NCBI GenBank assembly: GCA_902635515.1
Contig: CACPOD010000002.1
Location: 62,001 to 126,000, forward strand
Length of the DNA: 64,000 bases
Origin: an uncultured Pelagibacteraceae bacterium
Lineage (GTDB): Bacteria; Pseudomonadota; Alphaproteobacteria; Pelagibacterales; Pelagibacteraceae
Direction: 5' to 3'
A program made the position numbers and the translations under genes. Each line of letters begins with the position of its first letter. Position 1 is the stretch's first letter. Positions 52,632 to 63,203 of this stretch are shown here, piece after piece. The notes beneath the pieces are model-generated. The model was not told the origin of the DNA. It worked only from the letters and a program-made list of their open reading frames with translations, and made no database searches.

Positions 52632-54443
52632 TTAGTGTGATTTACCAAGAATTGATTTACCACTTGGTACACGAACATCATCAACCATTTTTTGAGTAGC
52701 TTTATCTGGTTCTGTAGTCATTAAACTAACTACTACCATTAAAACTAAACTAACAGCTGATCCGAAGATACCAAATGTTAACTGAGTAATTCCTAGGAAT
52801 CCGCTTCCACCAGTTCGTACCCAAACTAAGTACCATGCACCGGCGATTAGACCTCCTAGCATACCAGCAATCGCACCTTGTCTATTAGCTCTCTTCCACC
52901 ATACACCAAGTACAAGTGGGAAGAACAATCCAGACATCGCAAAATCAAAAGCCCAGATGACTGAACCTAAGATTCCTTGAATCTCCATTGCCGCAATAGT
53001 TGCTCCAGCAAAACCAATTATTACAAGTAATACCCTTGCAACAAGTAGTCGTTTTGCAGTTTCCGCTTTTGGATCAATGATCTTATAGTAAACATCATGT
53101 GATATAGCGTTTGCAATCGCTAGAATCAAACCATCGGCAGTAGACATGGCAGCTGCCATACCTCCTGCAGCAACTAGACCTGAAATTACGTAAGGTAATC
53201 CAGCTATCTCTGGTGTTGCTAACACAACGGCTTTACCACCCATGAAGAACTCATTTAATTCTAGAGTTCCATTTCCGTTAAAGTCGCTGATAAACATTAG
53301 GTTTGCTTGGTTCCAGTTTTGGTACCAATCTATCGCTTCCACTTCTGCAAATGTCTTACCGATAATACCAGTTGGTAAATTCGGGTCGATCAATGATAAC
53401 TTAGATAATGTAGCTAACATTGGAGCAGAAGAATAAAGTAGGAAGATAAAGAATAATGACCAACCTACTGATTTTCTAGCTGCTTTTACACTTGGAGTAG
53501 TAAAGTATCTCATCATCACGTGCGGTAATGAAGCTGTTCCCATCATCATCGCTAATGCTAATGAAATAAACGCCCAAGGTGTAGCGTTAACTGCAGAGTG
53601 AGCTTTAGTTATTCCTGCTAAGCCTTTAGGTACTGTTTTTAGATCAGCAGCTGCGTTTTTAACAAAACCAAACTGTTGTTCTAATTCACCAATTCTAGCT
53701 ACCTCGTCAGCTAACATAAAGTGAGGGAAGAAACCTGCACCCATTTTGTTACTGATCCAGAATACTGGAAGTAGGTATGCTATAATTAGTACGATATATT
53801 GTGCAACCTGTGTCCAAGTTACCCCTCTCATACCACCTAACATTGAACATAATAAAATACTTATTAGTCCAACATAAACTGCGTATTGGAATGGGATATC
53901 TAGTGCAACAGATGCAATAGTACCTGTAGCGTTAATTTGTGCAGTCACATAAGTAAATGAAGCAACAGTTAAAACGACCACTGCGCTAAATCTTGCTAAA
54001 TTACCACCGTATCTCGTACCTATAAAATCTGGAACTGTATAACAGCCAAATTTTCTTAAGTATGGTGCTAATAAAGATGCAACAAGCACGTATCCACCAG
54101 TCCAACCAACAAGTAGAGCCATATAACCGTAACCTTTAAAGTAAATACCACCTGCCATAGCAACGAATGATGCACCAGACATCCAGTCTGCTGCAGTCGC
54201 CATTCCGTTGAAGACTGTTGGTACTTGCCTTCCAGCTACATAATATGCATCTGCTTGGGCTGTTCTTGATAGATAACCGATTAATGCATAGATGAATACA
54301 GTAAATGCAACGAAAGCGATACCTATCGTTTTAGCTGTCATACCCATCTGTTCAGCAATTGCCATAATGATTATGAAACCTACAAATCCTCCTGTATAGA
54401 TTCCGTAAATCTTAGGCAAATTATCTATGAAATTACCTTTCAT
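52632..54443 (-). CDS. actP: Sodium:solute (acetate-type) symporter, VC_2705-like
   Basis: 12+ TM SSS family: ADAYYVAGRQVPTVFNGMATAADWMSGASFVAMAGGIYFKGYGYM. Confidence 0.88.
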   Translation of the reverse strand: MKGNFIDNLPKIYGIYTGGFVGFIIIMAIAEQMGMTAKTIGIAFVAFTVFIYALIGYLSRTAQADAYYVAGRQVPTVFNGMATAADWMSGASFVAMAGGIYFKGYGYMALLVGWTGGYVLVASLLAPYLRKFGCYTVPDFIGTRYGGNLARFSAVVVLTVASFTYVTAQINATGTIASVALDIPFQYAVYVGLISILLCSMLGGMRGVTWTQVAQYIVLIIAYLLPVFWISNKMGAGFFPHFMLADEVARIGELEQQFGFVKNAAADLKTVPKGLAGITKAHSAVNATPWAFISLALAMMMGTASLPHVMMRYFTTPSVKAARKSVGWSLFFIFLLYSSAPMLATLSKLSLIDPNLPTGIIGKTFAEVEAIDWYQNWNQANLMFISDFNGNGTLELNEFFMGGKAVVLATPEIAGLPYVISGLVAAGGMAAAMSTADGLILAIANAISHDVYYKIIDPKAETAKRLLVARVLLVIIGFAGATIAAMEIQGILGSVIWAFDFAMSGLFFPLVLGVWWKRANRQGAIAGMLGGLIAGAWYLVWVRTGGSGFLGITQLTFGIFGSAVSLVLMVVVSLMTTEPDKATQKMVDDVRVPSGKSILGKSH

Positions 54444-54703
54444 TATTCGTCCTCTCTTTCGCTAAAGCCGAACTCTTCATCGATTTTTTCTTGTCTATTC
54501 GCAAACCAGAAAATTAGGATTACAAATGCACCAAGAGATCCCTGACATGTAAACCAGTATGTCCACGGATAACCGAAAGGTCCTGTGACCTCGTTCATTT
54601 CAGCTCCAAAGAGAAAGATGCCAATTGAGAAAACAAACCAGATTGCCAGTGTTATAAATAACAATCCCCTGGTTTTTTCCCAGTGTTTTTGTTGATTTGA
54701 CAT
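54443..54703 (-). CDS. DUF4212 small membrane subunit of solute symporter
   Basis: HWEKTRGLLFITLAIWFVFSIGIFLFGAEMN...GSLGAFVILIFWFANRQEKID; upstream of symporter. Confidence 0.88.
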   Translation of the reverse strand: MSNQQKHWEKTRGLLFITLAIWFVFSIGIFLFGAEMNEVTGPFGYPWTYWFTCQGSLGAFVILIFWFANRQEKIDEEFGFSEREDE

Positions 54704-54838
54704 TTATACCTCTCTATTTAGTTATAACTGGTTGAAACCATAACCATTATGAAGGTTTTGAAAAGACCTAAAATTCACCATATAAGGTACTTATTTACTT
54801 GCTTTTTTAAGATATAATTGGCGCACTTACAAATTAAC

Positions 54839-55462
54839 ATGGGAAAATACAAATTAACTTGGAGAGACATAAAACTTGAAGATTTCAAAACATATTTATT
54901 CGCCATGTTTAAGGCGTTTATTCCCAAAAAAAAAATAAAAACTTTGGATGAGTTAGAGCAGTTTATTCAAACAAAATCTGCCTGGGCTACTCAGGTTACT
55001 TTATATAATTATCTTAAAACTAGAATGGGAACAAGATACGTTCTTCATTTTGACAATGATGAATTTATGTCATCAGTAAATCTTGCTAAATGGAACATTT
55101 ATTCAGTTGCATTACAAGATTTAACTTTTTTTACTTTTTCATATTTAAAAGTTAATTTTAATTATCAGGATATTGATAAAGCAAACGAAATTTTCAATAA
55201 AATTTTAGATGACGAAATTTCTAATAAGATGCCGTTAAATATTATTGATGAAGCTAGGAAAAGTTTTGATGAACGATTAGAGAAAATAAATTGGGATGTT
55301 TATTATCAAGACTTACCTTTTAATCCTAGTGCTCTTTCTTTATATAAGTGGGCTCCAATTGCAGACGAATTAAAAACTTTAGATCGTAAGATTGTTTTAA
55401 ATTCAATGATTTTAAAGTGGGATGTTGTTAAACAAGAGTTTAAAGATTTAATTCAGTTTTAA
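54839..55462 (+). CDS. Conserved hypothetical protein (ATG 54839 preferred)
   Basis: Long ORF with coherent composition [24 protein letters not shown]...; no family recognised. Confidence 0.6.
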   Translation: MGKYKLTWRDIKLEDFKTYLFAMFKAFIPKKKIKTLDELEQFIQTKSAWATQVTLYNYLKTRMGTRYVLHFDNDEFMSSVNLAKWNIYSVALQDLTFFTFSYLKVNFNYQDIDKANEIFNKILDDEISNKMPLNIIDEARKSFDERLEKINWDVYYQDLPFNPSALSLYKWAPIADELKTLDRKIVLNSMILKWDVVKQEFKDLIQF

Positions 55463-57555
55463 ATATTTTTTCTATTATCTACTAAACTATCAACAACACT
55501 TGGGTCAGCTAGAGTTGTGGTATCACCTAATTGACCATGTTCATTTGCTGCAATTTTTCTTAAAATTCTTCTCATTATTTTTCCTGATCTTGTTTTAGGA
55601 AGACCTGGAGTAAAATGAATTAGATCTGGAGTTGCCAAAGGTCCGATTTGTTTTCTAACCCAAAGTTTTAGATCCCTTTCAAGCTCGCCTGTTTCGTTTT
55701 CTCCTGCATTTAATGTTACATAACAATATAAACCATTACCTTTAATATCGTGAGGGTAACCAACTACAGCAGCTTCAGCTACTTTTGGATGAGCAACAAA
55801 TGCACTTTCAATTTCAGCGGTTCCTAGGTTGTGCCCTGAAACAATAATTACATCATCTACTCGACCAGTGATCCAGTAATAACCATCTTTATCTCTTCTA
55901 CATCCGTCACCAGTGAAATATTTTCCGTTGAATTGAGAAAAATATGTATCGATAAATCTTTGATGATCTCCATATACCGTTCTCATTTGTCCAGGCCACG
56001 ATTGAGCTATACAAAGTCTTCCCTCACCAGCTCCTTTAATTTCTTTTCCATTTTTATCTACAAGCACTGGCTTAATTCCATAGAATGGTTTTGTTGCTGA
56101 TCCAGGTTTAAGAGGAATGGCACCTGTTTGAGGAGCGATCATTATACCCCCAGTTTCTGTCTGCCACCATGTATCTACAATTGGGCATTTAGAATTACCT
56201 ACAGTTTTATAATACCACATCCAAGCCTCTGGATTTATTGGTTCTCCCACCGTTCCTAAGAGTTTAAGTGATTTTCGAGATGTTTTCTTAACTGGTTTAT
56301 CTCCTTCACGCATCAAAGCTCTTATTGCAGTCGGAGCTGTATAGAATGTATTTACTTTATATTTATCAACTATTTGCCACCATCTAGAACTATCAGGATA
56401 ATTTGGAATTCCTTCAAACATGATAGTTGTAGCACCATTCGAAAGTGGTCCATAAATAATGTAACTATGTCCAGTTACCCAGCCAATATCAGCAGTACAC
56501 CAATAAATATCTTTTGGTTTGTAGTTGAAAATATATTGATGAGTCATTGATGCATAAACCATATAACCACCAGTAGTATGAAGAACTCCTTTAGGTTTCC
56601 CTGTTGAACCCGAAGTATATAAAATAAACAAAGGATCCTCCGCGTTCATTTCCTCAGGTTCACAATGATTAGGAACGTCTTTAATTAGATCATGATACCA
56701 AACATCTCTATCTTGATCCCAGTTGATATAATTACCTGTTCGTTTAACAACAATACATTTTTTAACATTTGGACAACTCATCAGAGCTTCATCAACTGTA
56801 TATTTCAGCGGTATAGTTTTTCCTCCTCGCACTCCTTCATCAGCTGTGATTATATATTCTGACTCGCAATCATTCACTCTTCCAGAGATAGATTCTGCTG
56901 AAAAACCTCCAAAAATAATCGAATGAACTGCACCAATTCTCACACAGGCCAGCATTAAAATTGCTAACTCTGGTATCATAGTTAAATAAATTGTTACACG
57001 GTCACCTTTTTTAATTCCTAATTTTTTTAAACCATTTGCTGCTTTAGAAACTTTTTGATGAAGTTGTTTATAAGAAATTTTTTGACTGTCTTTTGGATCA
57101 TCTCCCACCCAAATAATAGCAGTTTTATCTTTTTTATCCTTTAAATGTCTATCAATACAATTTGCTGAAGCATTTAAAGTGCCATCTTCAAACCATTTAA
57201 TTTTTACTTCTTTTGTACTGTATTTTACGTCTTTAATTTTTTTATATGGTTTTATCCAAGTAATTCTTTTTCCCTCTTTCCTCCAAAATTCGTCATTGCT
57301 TTTTATAGATTGAGAATATTTCTGTTGGTATTTACTTTTATTTGCTAAGCTACTTTTAACCCATTCTGGTTTTGTTTTAATAACAACTTCAGGAGGTGTA
57401 TTTCCGTTTTCTTTTTTTGCTTTAAATCTTTTTTTTGGTTTTTTAGAAGATTTTTTTCTAACTTTAGATCTTCTTTTCACCTTTTTTGAGGTTTTTTTTC
57501 TAACTTTAGACTTTTTTTTTCTTACCTTGCTTTTCTTCTTCTTTTTTTTTGGCAT
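55459..57555 (-). CDS. acs: Acetyl-CoA synthetase with Lys/Arg-rich N-terminal extension
   Basis: [56 protein letters not shown]-term [25 protein letters not shown]... Confidence 0.97.
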   Translation of the reverse strand: MPKKKKKKSKVRKKKSKVRKKTSKKVKRRSKVRKKSSKKPKKRFKAKKENGNTPPEVVIKTKPEWVKSSLANKSKYQQKYSQSIKSNDEFWRKEGKRITWIKPYKKIKDVKYSTKEVKIKWFEDGTLNASANCIDRHLKDKKDKTAIIWVGDDPKDSQKISYKQLHQKVSKAANGLKKLGIKKGDRVTIYLTMIPELAILMLACVRIGAVHSIIFGGFSAESISGRVNDCESEYIITADEGVRGGKTIPLKYTVDEALMSCPNVKKCIVVKRTGNYINWDQDRDVWYHDLIKDVPNHCEPEEMNAEDPLFILYTSGSTGKPKGVLHTTGGYMVYASMTHQYIFNYKPKDIYWCTADIGWVTGHSYIIYGPLSNGATTIMFEGIPNYPDSSRWWQIVDKYKVNTFYTAPTAIRALMREGDKPVKKTSRKSLKLLGTVGEPINPEAWMWYYKTVGNSKCPIVDTWWQTETGGIMIAPQTGAIPLKPGSATKPFYGIKPVLVDKNGKEIKGAGEGRLCIAQSWPGQMRTVYGDHQRFIDTYFSQFNGKYFTGDGCRRDKDGYYWITGRVDDVIIVSGHNLGTAEIESAFVAHPKVAEAAVVGYPHDIKGNGLYCYVTLNAGENETGELERDLKLWVRKQIGPLATPDLIHFTPGLPKTRSGKIMRRILRKIAANEHGQLGDTTTLADPSVVDSLVDNRKNI

Positions 57556-57570
57556 AGGACAATTTTTTTT

Positions 57571-57984
57571 TTAAATTCTACTCATGTTATTTATAATTTT
57601 CCAGCTTTTATAATCAACAGGCATTACAGAAAGCCTACTTTGCTTTATCAGAGCTAAATGGCTTAAATCCTTATTTTTTTTAATATTTTCGAGAGTTATA
57701 GGCTTTGAAAATTTAGACTTAAATTGAACAGTAACGGCAACAAATCTCCCAGTTTTGTCTGTTTTATCTATATACGATTCTTTAATAACTTTTACTATTC
57801 CAACTATCTCTTTTCCTATGTTTGAATGATAAAAAAAACATAGATCTCCTTTACTCATACTTTTTAAATTTTTTGCAGCTTGATAATTTCTGACACCATC
57901 CCAAGGTGCACCTTTAATTCCAGCTTTTTTTTGTTGGTCAATTGACCAAACATCTGGTTCAGATTTCATCAACCAATATTTCAT
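57571..57984 (-). CDS. EVE-domain protein
   Basis: KYWLMKSEPDVWSIDQQKKAGIKGAPWDGVRNYQAAKNLKSM. Confidence 0.93.
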   Translation of the reverse strand: MKYWLMKSEPDVWSIDQQKKAGIKGAPWDGVRNYQAAKNLKSMSKGDLCFFYHSNIGKEIVGIVKVIKESYIDKTDKTGRFVAVTVQFKSKFSKPITLENIKKNKDLSHLALIKQSRLSVMPVDYKSWKIINNMSRI

Positions 57985-59057
57985 TATAATTGAACTCCAG
58001 CACCTTTTAGAAAAGCTGCATCTTCATCTAAAGGCCATCTAGGTTTTGCTGGATAATCTAAATCATCAAATTGATTTATTTTAAATTTTTCCAAACCTAC
58101 CATTGCAATCATTGCTGCATTATCTCCACAAAACTCTATAGGTGGAAAAATACTTTTATAATTATTTTCTTCACATAGATTAATTAACATAGACCTAATT
58201 TTTTTATTTGCTGCAACTCCACCAGCAACAACGAAAATTTTTTCATTTAATTCATTTATTTTTTCAAATTCAGTAAAAGCAATCTTTGTTTTTTTATATA
58301 AAATTTCCTCAATTGTTTTTTGAAAAGATGCTGCAAGATCATATTTATCTTGTTCTGATTTAATTGTTTTGCTTATCTTTAACACGGCAGTTTTTAGACC
58401 TGCAAAAGAAAGATTGCATCCTCCTTTGCTGAAAATTGGTTTTGGTAAATCATATTTTTCTGGATCACCTTTTTTAGCTAAAATTTCTATTTGAGGTCCT
58501 CCTGGAAATTCTATTCCTAAAAGCTTTGCCGTTTTGTCAAACGCCTCACCTAATGCATCATCAATAGTTGTTCCTAATCTTTTATATTTACCAAGGTTCT
58601 GAACACTTAAATATTGTGAGTGCCCACCTGAAATTAAAAGAAGTAAATATGGATAATTTAAATTTGTATTTAGTTTTGGACTTAAAGCATGTCCCTCTAA
58701 ATGATTAACAGCAATAAAAGGTTTATTCATTGCTGTTGCCAAAGCTTTACCAAAACTTAACCCAACTGATAAACAAACAATTAATCCAGGACCAGCGGTA
58801 GAAGCAACCGCATCTATTTCTTCAATTTTTCTTCCACTTTCATCAACAGCTTTTTTGACAATCCAATCAATTTTTTCAATGTGTGAACGTGCTGCTAGTT
58901 CAGGAACTACACCACCAAACTCCTTATGAACCTCCACTTGGCTAGAAACAATGTTGGATAAAACTACTGGGAATCCTCCTTCATTTTCAGTTATTAAAGA
59001 AGCTGCTGTTTCATCGCAACTAGACTCTATTCCAAGAATTAAGGGTTTTTTGCTCAT
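57984..59057 (-). CDS. tsaD: tRNA t6A threonylcarbamoyltransferase TsaD
   Basis: ILGIESSCDETAASLI, VNHLEGHALSP, LLISGGHSQYL. Confidence 0.99.
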   Translation of the reverse strand: MSKKPLILGIESSCDETAASLITENEGGFPVVLSNIVSSQVEVHKEFGGVVPELAARSHIEKIDWIVKKAVDESGRKIEEIDAVASTAGPGLIVCLSVGLSFGKALATAMNKPFIAVNHLEGHALSPKLNTNLNYPYLLLLISGGHSQYLSVQNLGKYKRLGTTIDDALGEAFDKTAKLLGIEFPGGPQIEILAKKGDPEKYDLPKPIFSKGGCNLSFAGLKTAVLKISKTIKSEQDKYDLAASFQKTIEEILYKKTKIAFTEFEKINELNEKIFVVAGGVAANKKIRSMLINLCEENNYKSIFPPIEFCGDNAAMIAMVGLEKFKINQFDDLDYPAKPRWPLDEDAAFLKGAGVQL

Positions 59058-59110
59058 TCAAATAGTTTTTAATAATTGTACAATCTTTATACAAGTAAGA
59101 AATAATTTTT

Positions 59111-60028
59111 ATGAGAAAAAAAATAATAATTGGATCTAGGGGTAGCAAGCTTGCCTTACTTTATGCTCAACAAGCTAAAGATAAGATTATTGAAAAAACC
59201 GACCTTGGTAATGAAGATATTTTAATTAAATCAATCATAACTAAAGGTGACGAAGTGCAGGATATAAGATTATCTGAGCTTGGTGGAAAAGGTTTGTTTT
59301 CTAGTAATATTGAAAAAGAACTCCAGTTAAAAAATATTGATATTGCAGTCCATGCACTGAAAGATATGCCTGCTAATGAGACAGAAGGATTAACAACAGA
59401 CTCTTTCCTTGAAAGAAATGACCCTAGAGAGATTTTAATTACAAAGAATAAAAAAAAACTTAAAGACTTAGATCAAAAGTCAATTGTTGGTACCTCATCA
59501 TACAGAAGAGAATTTCAAATAAAAAAAATTAGAAAAGATTTGAACTGTAAACTAATTAGAGGAAATGTAGATACTAGAATTAGAAAATTGAATGAAGGGA
59601 TGTATGATGCAATTATTTTGTCTTACGCTGGTATCAAATTTTTAAAATTTGAAAATGAAATCTCAGAAATTTTTTCAGCTGAAGAAATAATTCCTAGTGC
59701 AGGACAAGGTGTAATTGCTCTTCAGTGCAGGCAGAATGATGATGAGACAATTTCTATTTTAAACAAAATTAATCATGAGGAAACACATAAAAGAGCTCAC
59801 CTTGAGAGAAATATTTTAAAAGTTTTAGATGGAGATTGTGAAACAGCAATTGGCGCTCATTCAGTGGTTGATGGAGACAAGATTATAGTGGAGGCTGAAC
59901 TTTTTTCTTTAGATGGCAAACAAAGGTTTTATGAAAAAAAAGTTGGTAATTTGAATGAGTTTAAAGAAATTGGTAAAGAAATTGGAATACTTTTAAAAAC
60001 AAAATCAAATAATTCATATAAAAGATAA
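59111..60028 (+). CDS. hemC: Hydroxymethylbilane synthase
   Basis: IGSRGSKLALLYAQQ, AVHALKDMPA, GDCETAIGAHS. Confidence 0.98.
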   Translation: MRKKIIIGSRGSKLALLYAQQAKDKIIEKTDLGNEDILIKSIITKGDEVQDIRLSELGGKGLFSSNIEKELQLKNIDIAVHALKDMPANETEGLTTDSFLERNDPREILITKNKKKLKDLDQKSIVGTSSYRREFQIKKIRKDLNCKLIRGNVDTRIRKLNEGMYDAIILSYAGIKFLKFENEISEIFSAEEIIPSAGQGVIALQCRQNDDETISILNKINHEETHKRAHLERNILKVLDGDCETAIGAHSVVDGDKIIVEAELFSLDGKQRFYEKKVGNLNEFKEIGKEIGILLKTKSNNSYKR

Positions 60029-60029
60029 T

Positions 60030-60728
60030 ATGCATATTTTGTTAACTAGACCACTGGAAGATTGTTCTGAAATGATATTAAAATTTCAATCATTGGGACA
60101 TCGAGTTTCTCATCTTCCTTTAATAAGAATTGAAAAGGTTAATTATGAAGAAATTGACTTTTCTGAATATGGTGGAATTGTATTTACTAGTGCAAATGCA
60201 GTAAAATTTTTAAACACAGTAAAATTAGATAAAAATATTAAATGCTTTTGTGTTGGAAATGCTACAGAAAATAAAGCAAGAAGTATTGGTTTTCAAAATA
60301 CAATTTCGGCTGAAGGAAATGTTGCAAACTTAAAGGAGTTAATTATACAAAGTTATGAGTCCAAAAATAAAGAATTACTTTACATTAGTGGTGAAACAAT
60401 ATCGGTTGATTTAGATCATCAGTTATTAAGCGAAGGTTTTAAGGTAAAAAGAATTATTAATTACAGAGTAGATCATAATCAAAAATTTGATGAGAAATTT
60501 GTTAATGAATTAAAATTAAATATGCCTGATATGGTCTATGTTTACTCTCAAAATAGTGCGTCAAGTTTCTTAAATTTCATAAAGATTTACCAAACCGAAA
60601 ATTTATGGATGAATACAAATTTAATGTGTATTGGCGAAAAAACCTCGTCAATACTGAACGAAATCAAATGGAAAAAGATTTTTCTTTTTAACCCTGGAGA
60701 AGAAGAGTTTTTGTTATATAAAATTTAA
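60030..60728 (+). CDS. hemD: Uroporphyrinogen-III synthase
   Basis: ILLTRPLEDCSEMILKFQSLGH, GIVFTSANAVKF; follows hemC. Confidence 0.88.
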   Translation: MHILLTRPLEDCSEMILKFQSLGHRVSHLPLIRIEKVNYEEIDFSEYGGIVFTSANAVKFLNTVKLDKNIKCFCVGNATENKARSIGFQNTISAEGNVANLKELIIQSYESKNKELLYISGETISVDLDHQLLSEGFKVKRIINYRVDHNQKFDEKFVNELKLNMPDMVYVYSQNSASSFLNFIKIYQTENLWMNTNLMCIGEKTSSILNEIKWKKIFLFNPGEEEFLLYKI

Positions 60729-60730
60729 AA

Positions 60731-61816
60731 ATGGAATTAATTAATAATTTTTCGGAAATATTTTTATCAGTATGGAATAAAGGAATTCTTGGTGTTGATA
60801 TTTTTCAAATCTTAATTGGTATTGGAATATTTTTACTATTCTTAATTTTTAGAGGTCTAATAAGCAAATTAGTTATTAAAAAATTAGAAATTATCTCGAA
60901 AAGAACAACGAATAAATTAGATGATACTTTTGTTCAATCACTTGTAGGTCCAGCAAGATTTTTACCAATTGTATTAGGATTTTTTATTGCAAGCTACTAC
61001 ATGACTTTCTCACTAGAAGGAAGAGAAGTGGTAGATACAATTAATAGAACGTTGATCACTATTTTAATTTTTTGGGTGATTCACCAAATCATAGAACCAA
61101 TCTCTTACATACTTAGTGGTTTAGACAAATTGTTAACAAGAGAACTTATTGGCTGGATAATTAAATCATTAAAAATTTTAATTTTTATTTTAGGTTTAGC
61201 GGCAGTTTTAGAATTGTGGGGAATTAAAATAGGCCCAATCATTGCAGGTCTAGGATTGTTTGGTGTTGCTGTAGCATTAGGGGCACAAGATTTATTCAAA
61301 AACTTAATATCAGGAATTTTAGTTTTAGTTGAAAAGAGATTTAAAATTGGAGACTGGATAGCTGTCGAGGGTATTATTGAAGGTGTAGTAGAAAAGATTG
61401 GATTTAGATCAACAACAATTAGAAAGTTTGACAAATCTCTTGCTATTATTCCAAATTTTCAATTTGCCGAAAACGCAGTTGTAAATGTAAGTGAAACTTC
61501 AAATTGGTTAATCAGTTGGATTATTACACTTCAATACGACACTACGGTAGATCAGTTAAAAAAAATTAGAGATGAAATTGAAAGTCATATTAATTCAAGC
61601 GAAGATTATAATACCTCAATTGGTGTTGCGGTAAGAGTTGATAAATTTTCTGATAGTTCAATAGATATGTATGTAAGATGCTTTACAAAAACAGGAAGTT
61701 GGAATAATTGGCTTGATGTAAAAGAAAGATTAGCAATTGCGATAAAGGAAATTGTAGAAAAAAATGGTGCTTCATTTGCTTTCCCAAGTCAGTCGATTTA
61801 CGTCGAGAAAAAATGA
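60731..61816 (+). CDS. MscS-family mechanosensitive ion channel
   Basis: LGLFGVAVALGAQDLFKNLISGILVLVEKRFKIGDWIAVEGIIEGVVEKIGFRSTTIR. Confidence 0.95.
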   Translation: MELINNFSEIFLSVWNKGILGVDIFQILIGIGIFLLFLIFRGLISKLVIKKLEIISKRTTNKLDDTFVQSLVGPARFLPIVLGFFIASYYMTFSLEGREVVDTINRTLITILIFWVIHQIIEPISYILSGLDKLLTRELIGWIIKSLKILIFILGLAAVLELWGIKIGPIIAGLGLFGVAVALGAQDLFKNLISGILVLVEKRFKIGDWIAVEGIIEGVVEKIGFRSTTIRKFDKSLAIIPNFQFAENAVVNVSETSNWLISWIITLQYDTTVDQLKKIRDEIESHINSSEDYNTSIGVAVRVDKFSDSSIDMYVRCFTKTGSWNNWLDVKERLAIAIKEIVEKNGASFAFPSQSIYVEKK

Positions 61817-62103
61817 TAGCTATTTTTTATTTAGTTTTACAAATTTTAAAATTGTACTCTTATGTTGTAATCGCCAATGTTATTGTAAGTTGGTTAATAG
61901 CTTTTAACGTTCTTAATACTCAAAATAGGTTTGTGTATGCAATTTTAGAGTTGAGCTACAAATTAACCGAGCCTTTTCTGAATAAAATTAGACGTTTTTT
62001 ACCAAATTTAGGTTCGCTAGATATTTCTCCAATCATTCTTCTTTTATTGATTTGGTTTATCGAAATGTGTATGAAGCTGTACATTGCACCAATGATTTTT
62101 TAA
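61813..62103 (+). CDS. YggT-family membrane protein
   Basis: YVVIANVIVSWLIAFNVLN...ELSYKLTEPFLNKIRRFLPNLGSLDISPIILLLLI. Confidence 0.9.
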   Translation: MIAIFYLVLQILKLYSYVVIANVIVSWLIAFNVLNTQNRFVYAILELSYKLTEPFLNKIRRFLPNLGSLDISPIILLLLIWFIEMCMKLYIAPMIF

Positions 62104-62112
62104 GAGAAAAAT

Positions 62113-62958
62113 ATGATTTTAATTGATGGAAAAAAAGCAGCGGCAGAATTAAGAGCAGAGTTAAAGGAAGAAGTTGCAGAGTTAAAATCAAAACACAATA
62201 AAGTACCAGGTTTAACAGTAATACTGATTGGTGATTTAACACCTAGTCAGATTTATGTAAGAAATAAAGAGAAGTCAGCAAATGAGGTGGGATTAAAATC
62301 TGAAGTTATTAAATATCCAGACTCAGTTGAAGAAAAAACTGTTTTAGAAAAAATACAAGAATTAAATAGTGATGAAACTGTTTCGGGAATTTTAGTTCAA
62401 CTTCCTTTACCTAAGCATATTGACAAGCAGAAGGTCATAGAAGCTATTGATCCCTCAAAAGACGTAGATGGATTTCATCCAATGAATGTAGGAAATCTTT
62501 CATCTGGTTATGAAAGTTCAATACCTTGTACTCCGCTTGGATGTTATTTGTTGATAAAAAAAATTGAACCTAATTTAAGTGGTAAAAAAGCTGTAGTTGT
62601 GGGTAGATCAAATTTAAATGGTAAACCAATGACACAACTTCTTTTGAAAGAAAATTGTACCGTAACTATAACACATTCAAAAACTAAAGATTTAAAAGCT
62701 GAATGTTTAGAGGCAGATATAATTGTTGCAGCTGTAGGTATACCCGAACTTGTTAGAGGAGATTGGGTTAAGAAAGATGCTATTGTTATTGATGTTGGTA
62801 TAAATAAAACTGATAACGGTATAGTTGGTGATGTTCATTTTGATGAAGTTTCAAAAAATGCAAAAGCACTTACACCAGTTCCAGGCGGTGTAGGTCCAAT
62901 GACCATTGCTTGTTTGCTTAAAAATACGATCGACTGTTTCAAAAGATCGCAAATTTAA
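62113..62958 (+). CDS. folD: Bifunctional methylenetetrahydrofolate dehydrogenase/cyclohydrolase
   Basis: VSGILVQLPLPKHID, PSKDVDGFHPMNVGNL, VVVGRSNLNGKPM, TPVPGGVGPMTIACLL. Confidence 0.99.
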   Translation: MILIDGKKAAAELRAELKEEVAELKSKHNKVPGLTVILIGDLTPSQIYVRNKEKSANEVGLKSEVIKYPDSVEEKTVLEKIQELNSDETVSGILVQLPLPKHIDKQKVIEAIDPSKDVDGFHPMNVGNLSSGYESSIPCTPLGCYLLIKKIEPNLSGKKAVVVGRSNLNGKPMTQLLLKENCTVTITHSKTKDLKAECLEADIIVAAVGIPELVRGDWVKKDAIVIDVGINKTDNGIVGDVHFDEVSKNAKALTPVPGGVGPMTIACLLKNTIDCFKRSQI

Positions 62959-62996
62959 TAATTAAACCATAAGCTGTAATCTGTTAATTTATTAGG

Positions 62997-63200
62997 ATGA
63001 AAAAACCTAAACGACCATACAGATTTGGTATAATTTTTTTGCTTCTTACAGTTCCACCTATTGGGGCAACACAATTAGGTTGGTATTTGCATGACAAGCA
63101 AACTGGTTTTGATTATGGTATGATTGTAGGTACTGTATCAGTAATATACGCTGCATATTTAATGTATGAAAAAAACTGGCGTGAAGAAGATGAAGATTAA
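62997..63200 (+). CDS. Small predicted membrane protein
   Basis: 67 aa with two hydrophobic segments; tightly followed by next gene. Confidence 0.6.
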   Translation: MKKPKRPYRFGIIFLLLTVPPIGATQLGWYLHDKQTGFDYGMIVGTVSVIYAAYLMYEKNWREEDED

Positions 63201-63203
63201 ATT

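Noticed and set aside
57406-57555. Possible sequencing/start-site artefact explaining the basic Acs tail
   Set aside because: The frame is open and continuous, with no alternative start between tail and conserved domain, so I kept it as a finding rather than dismissing it.
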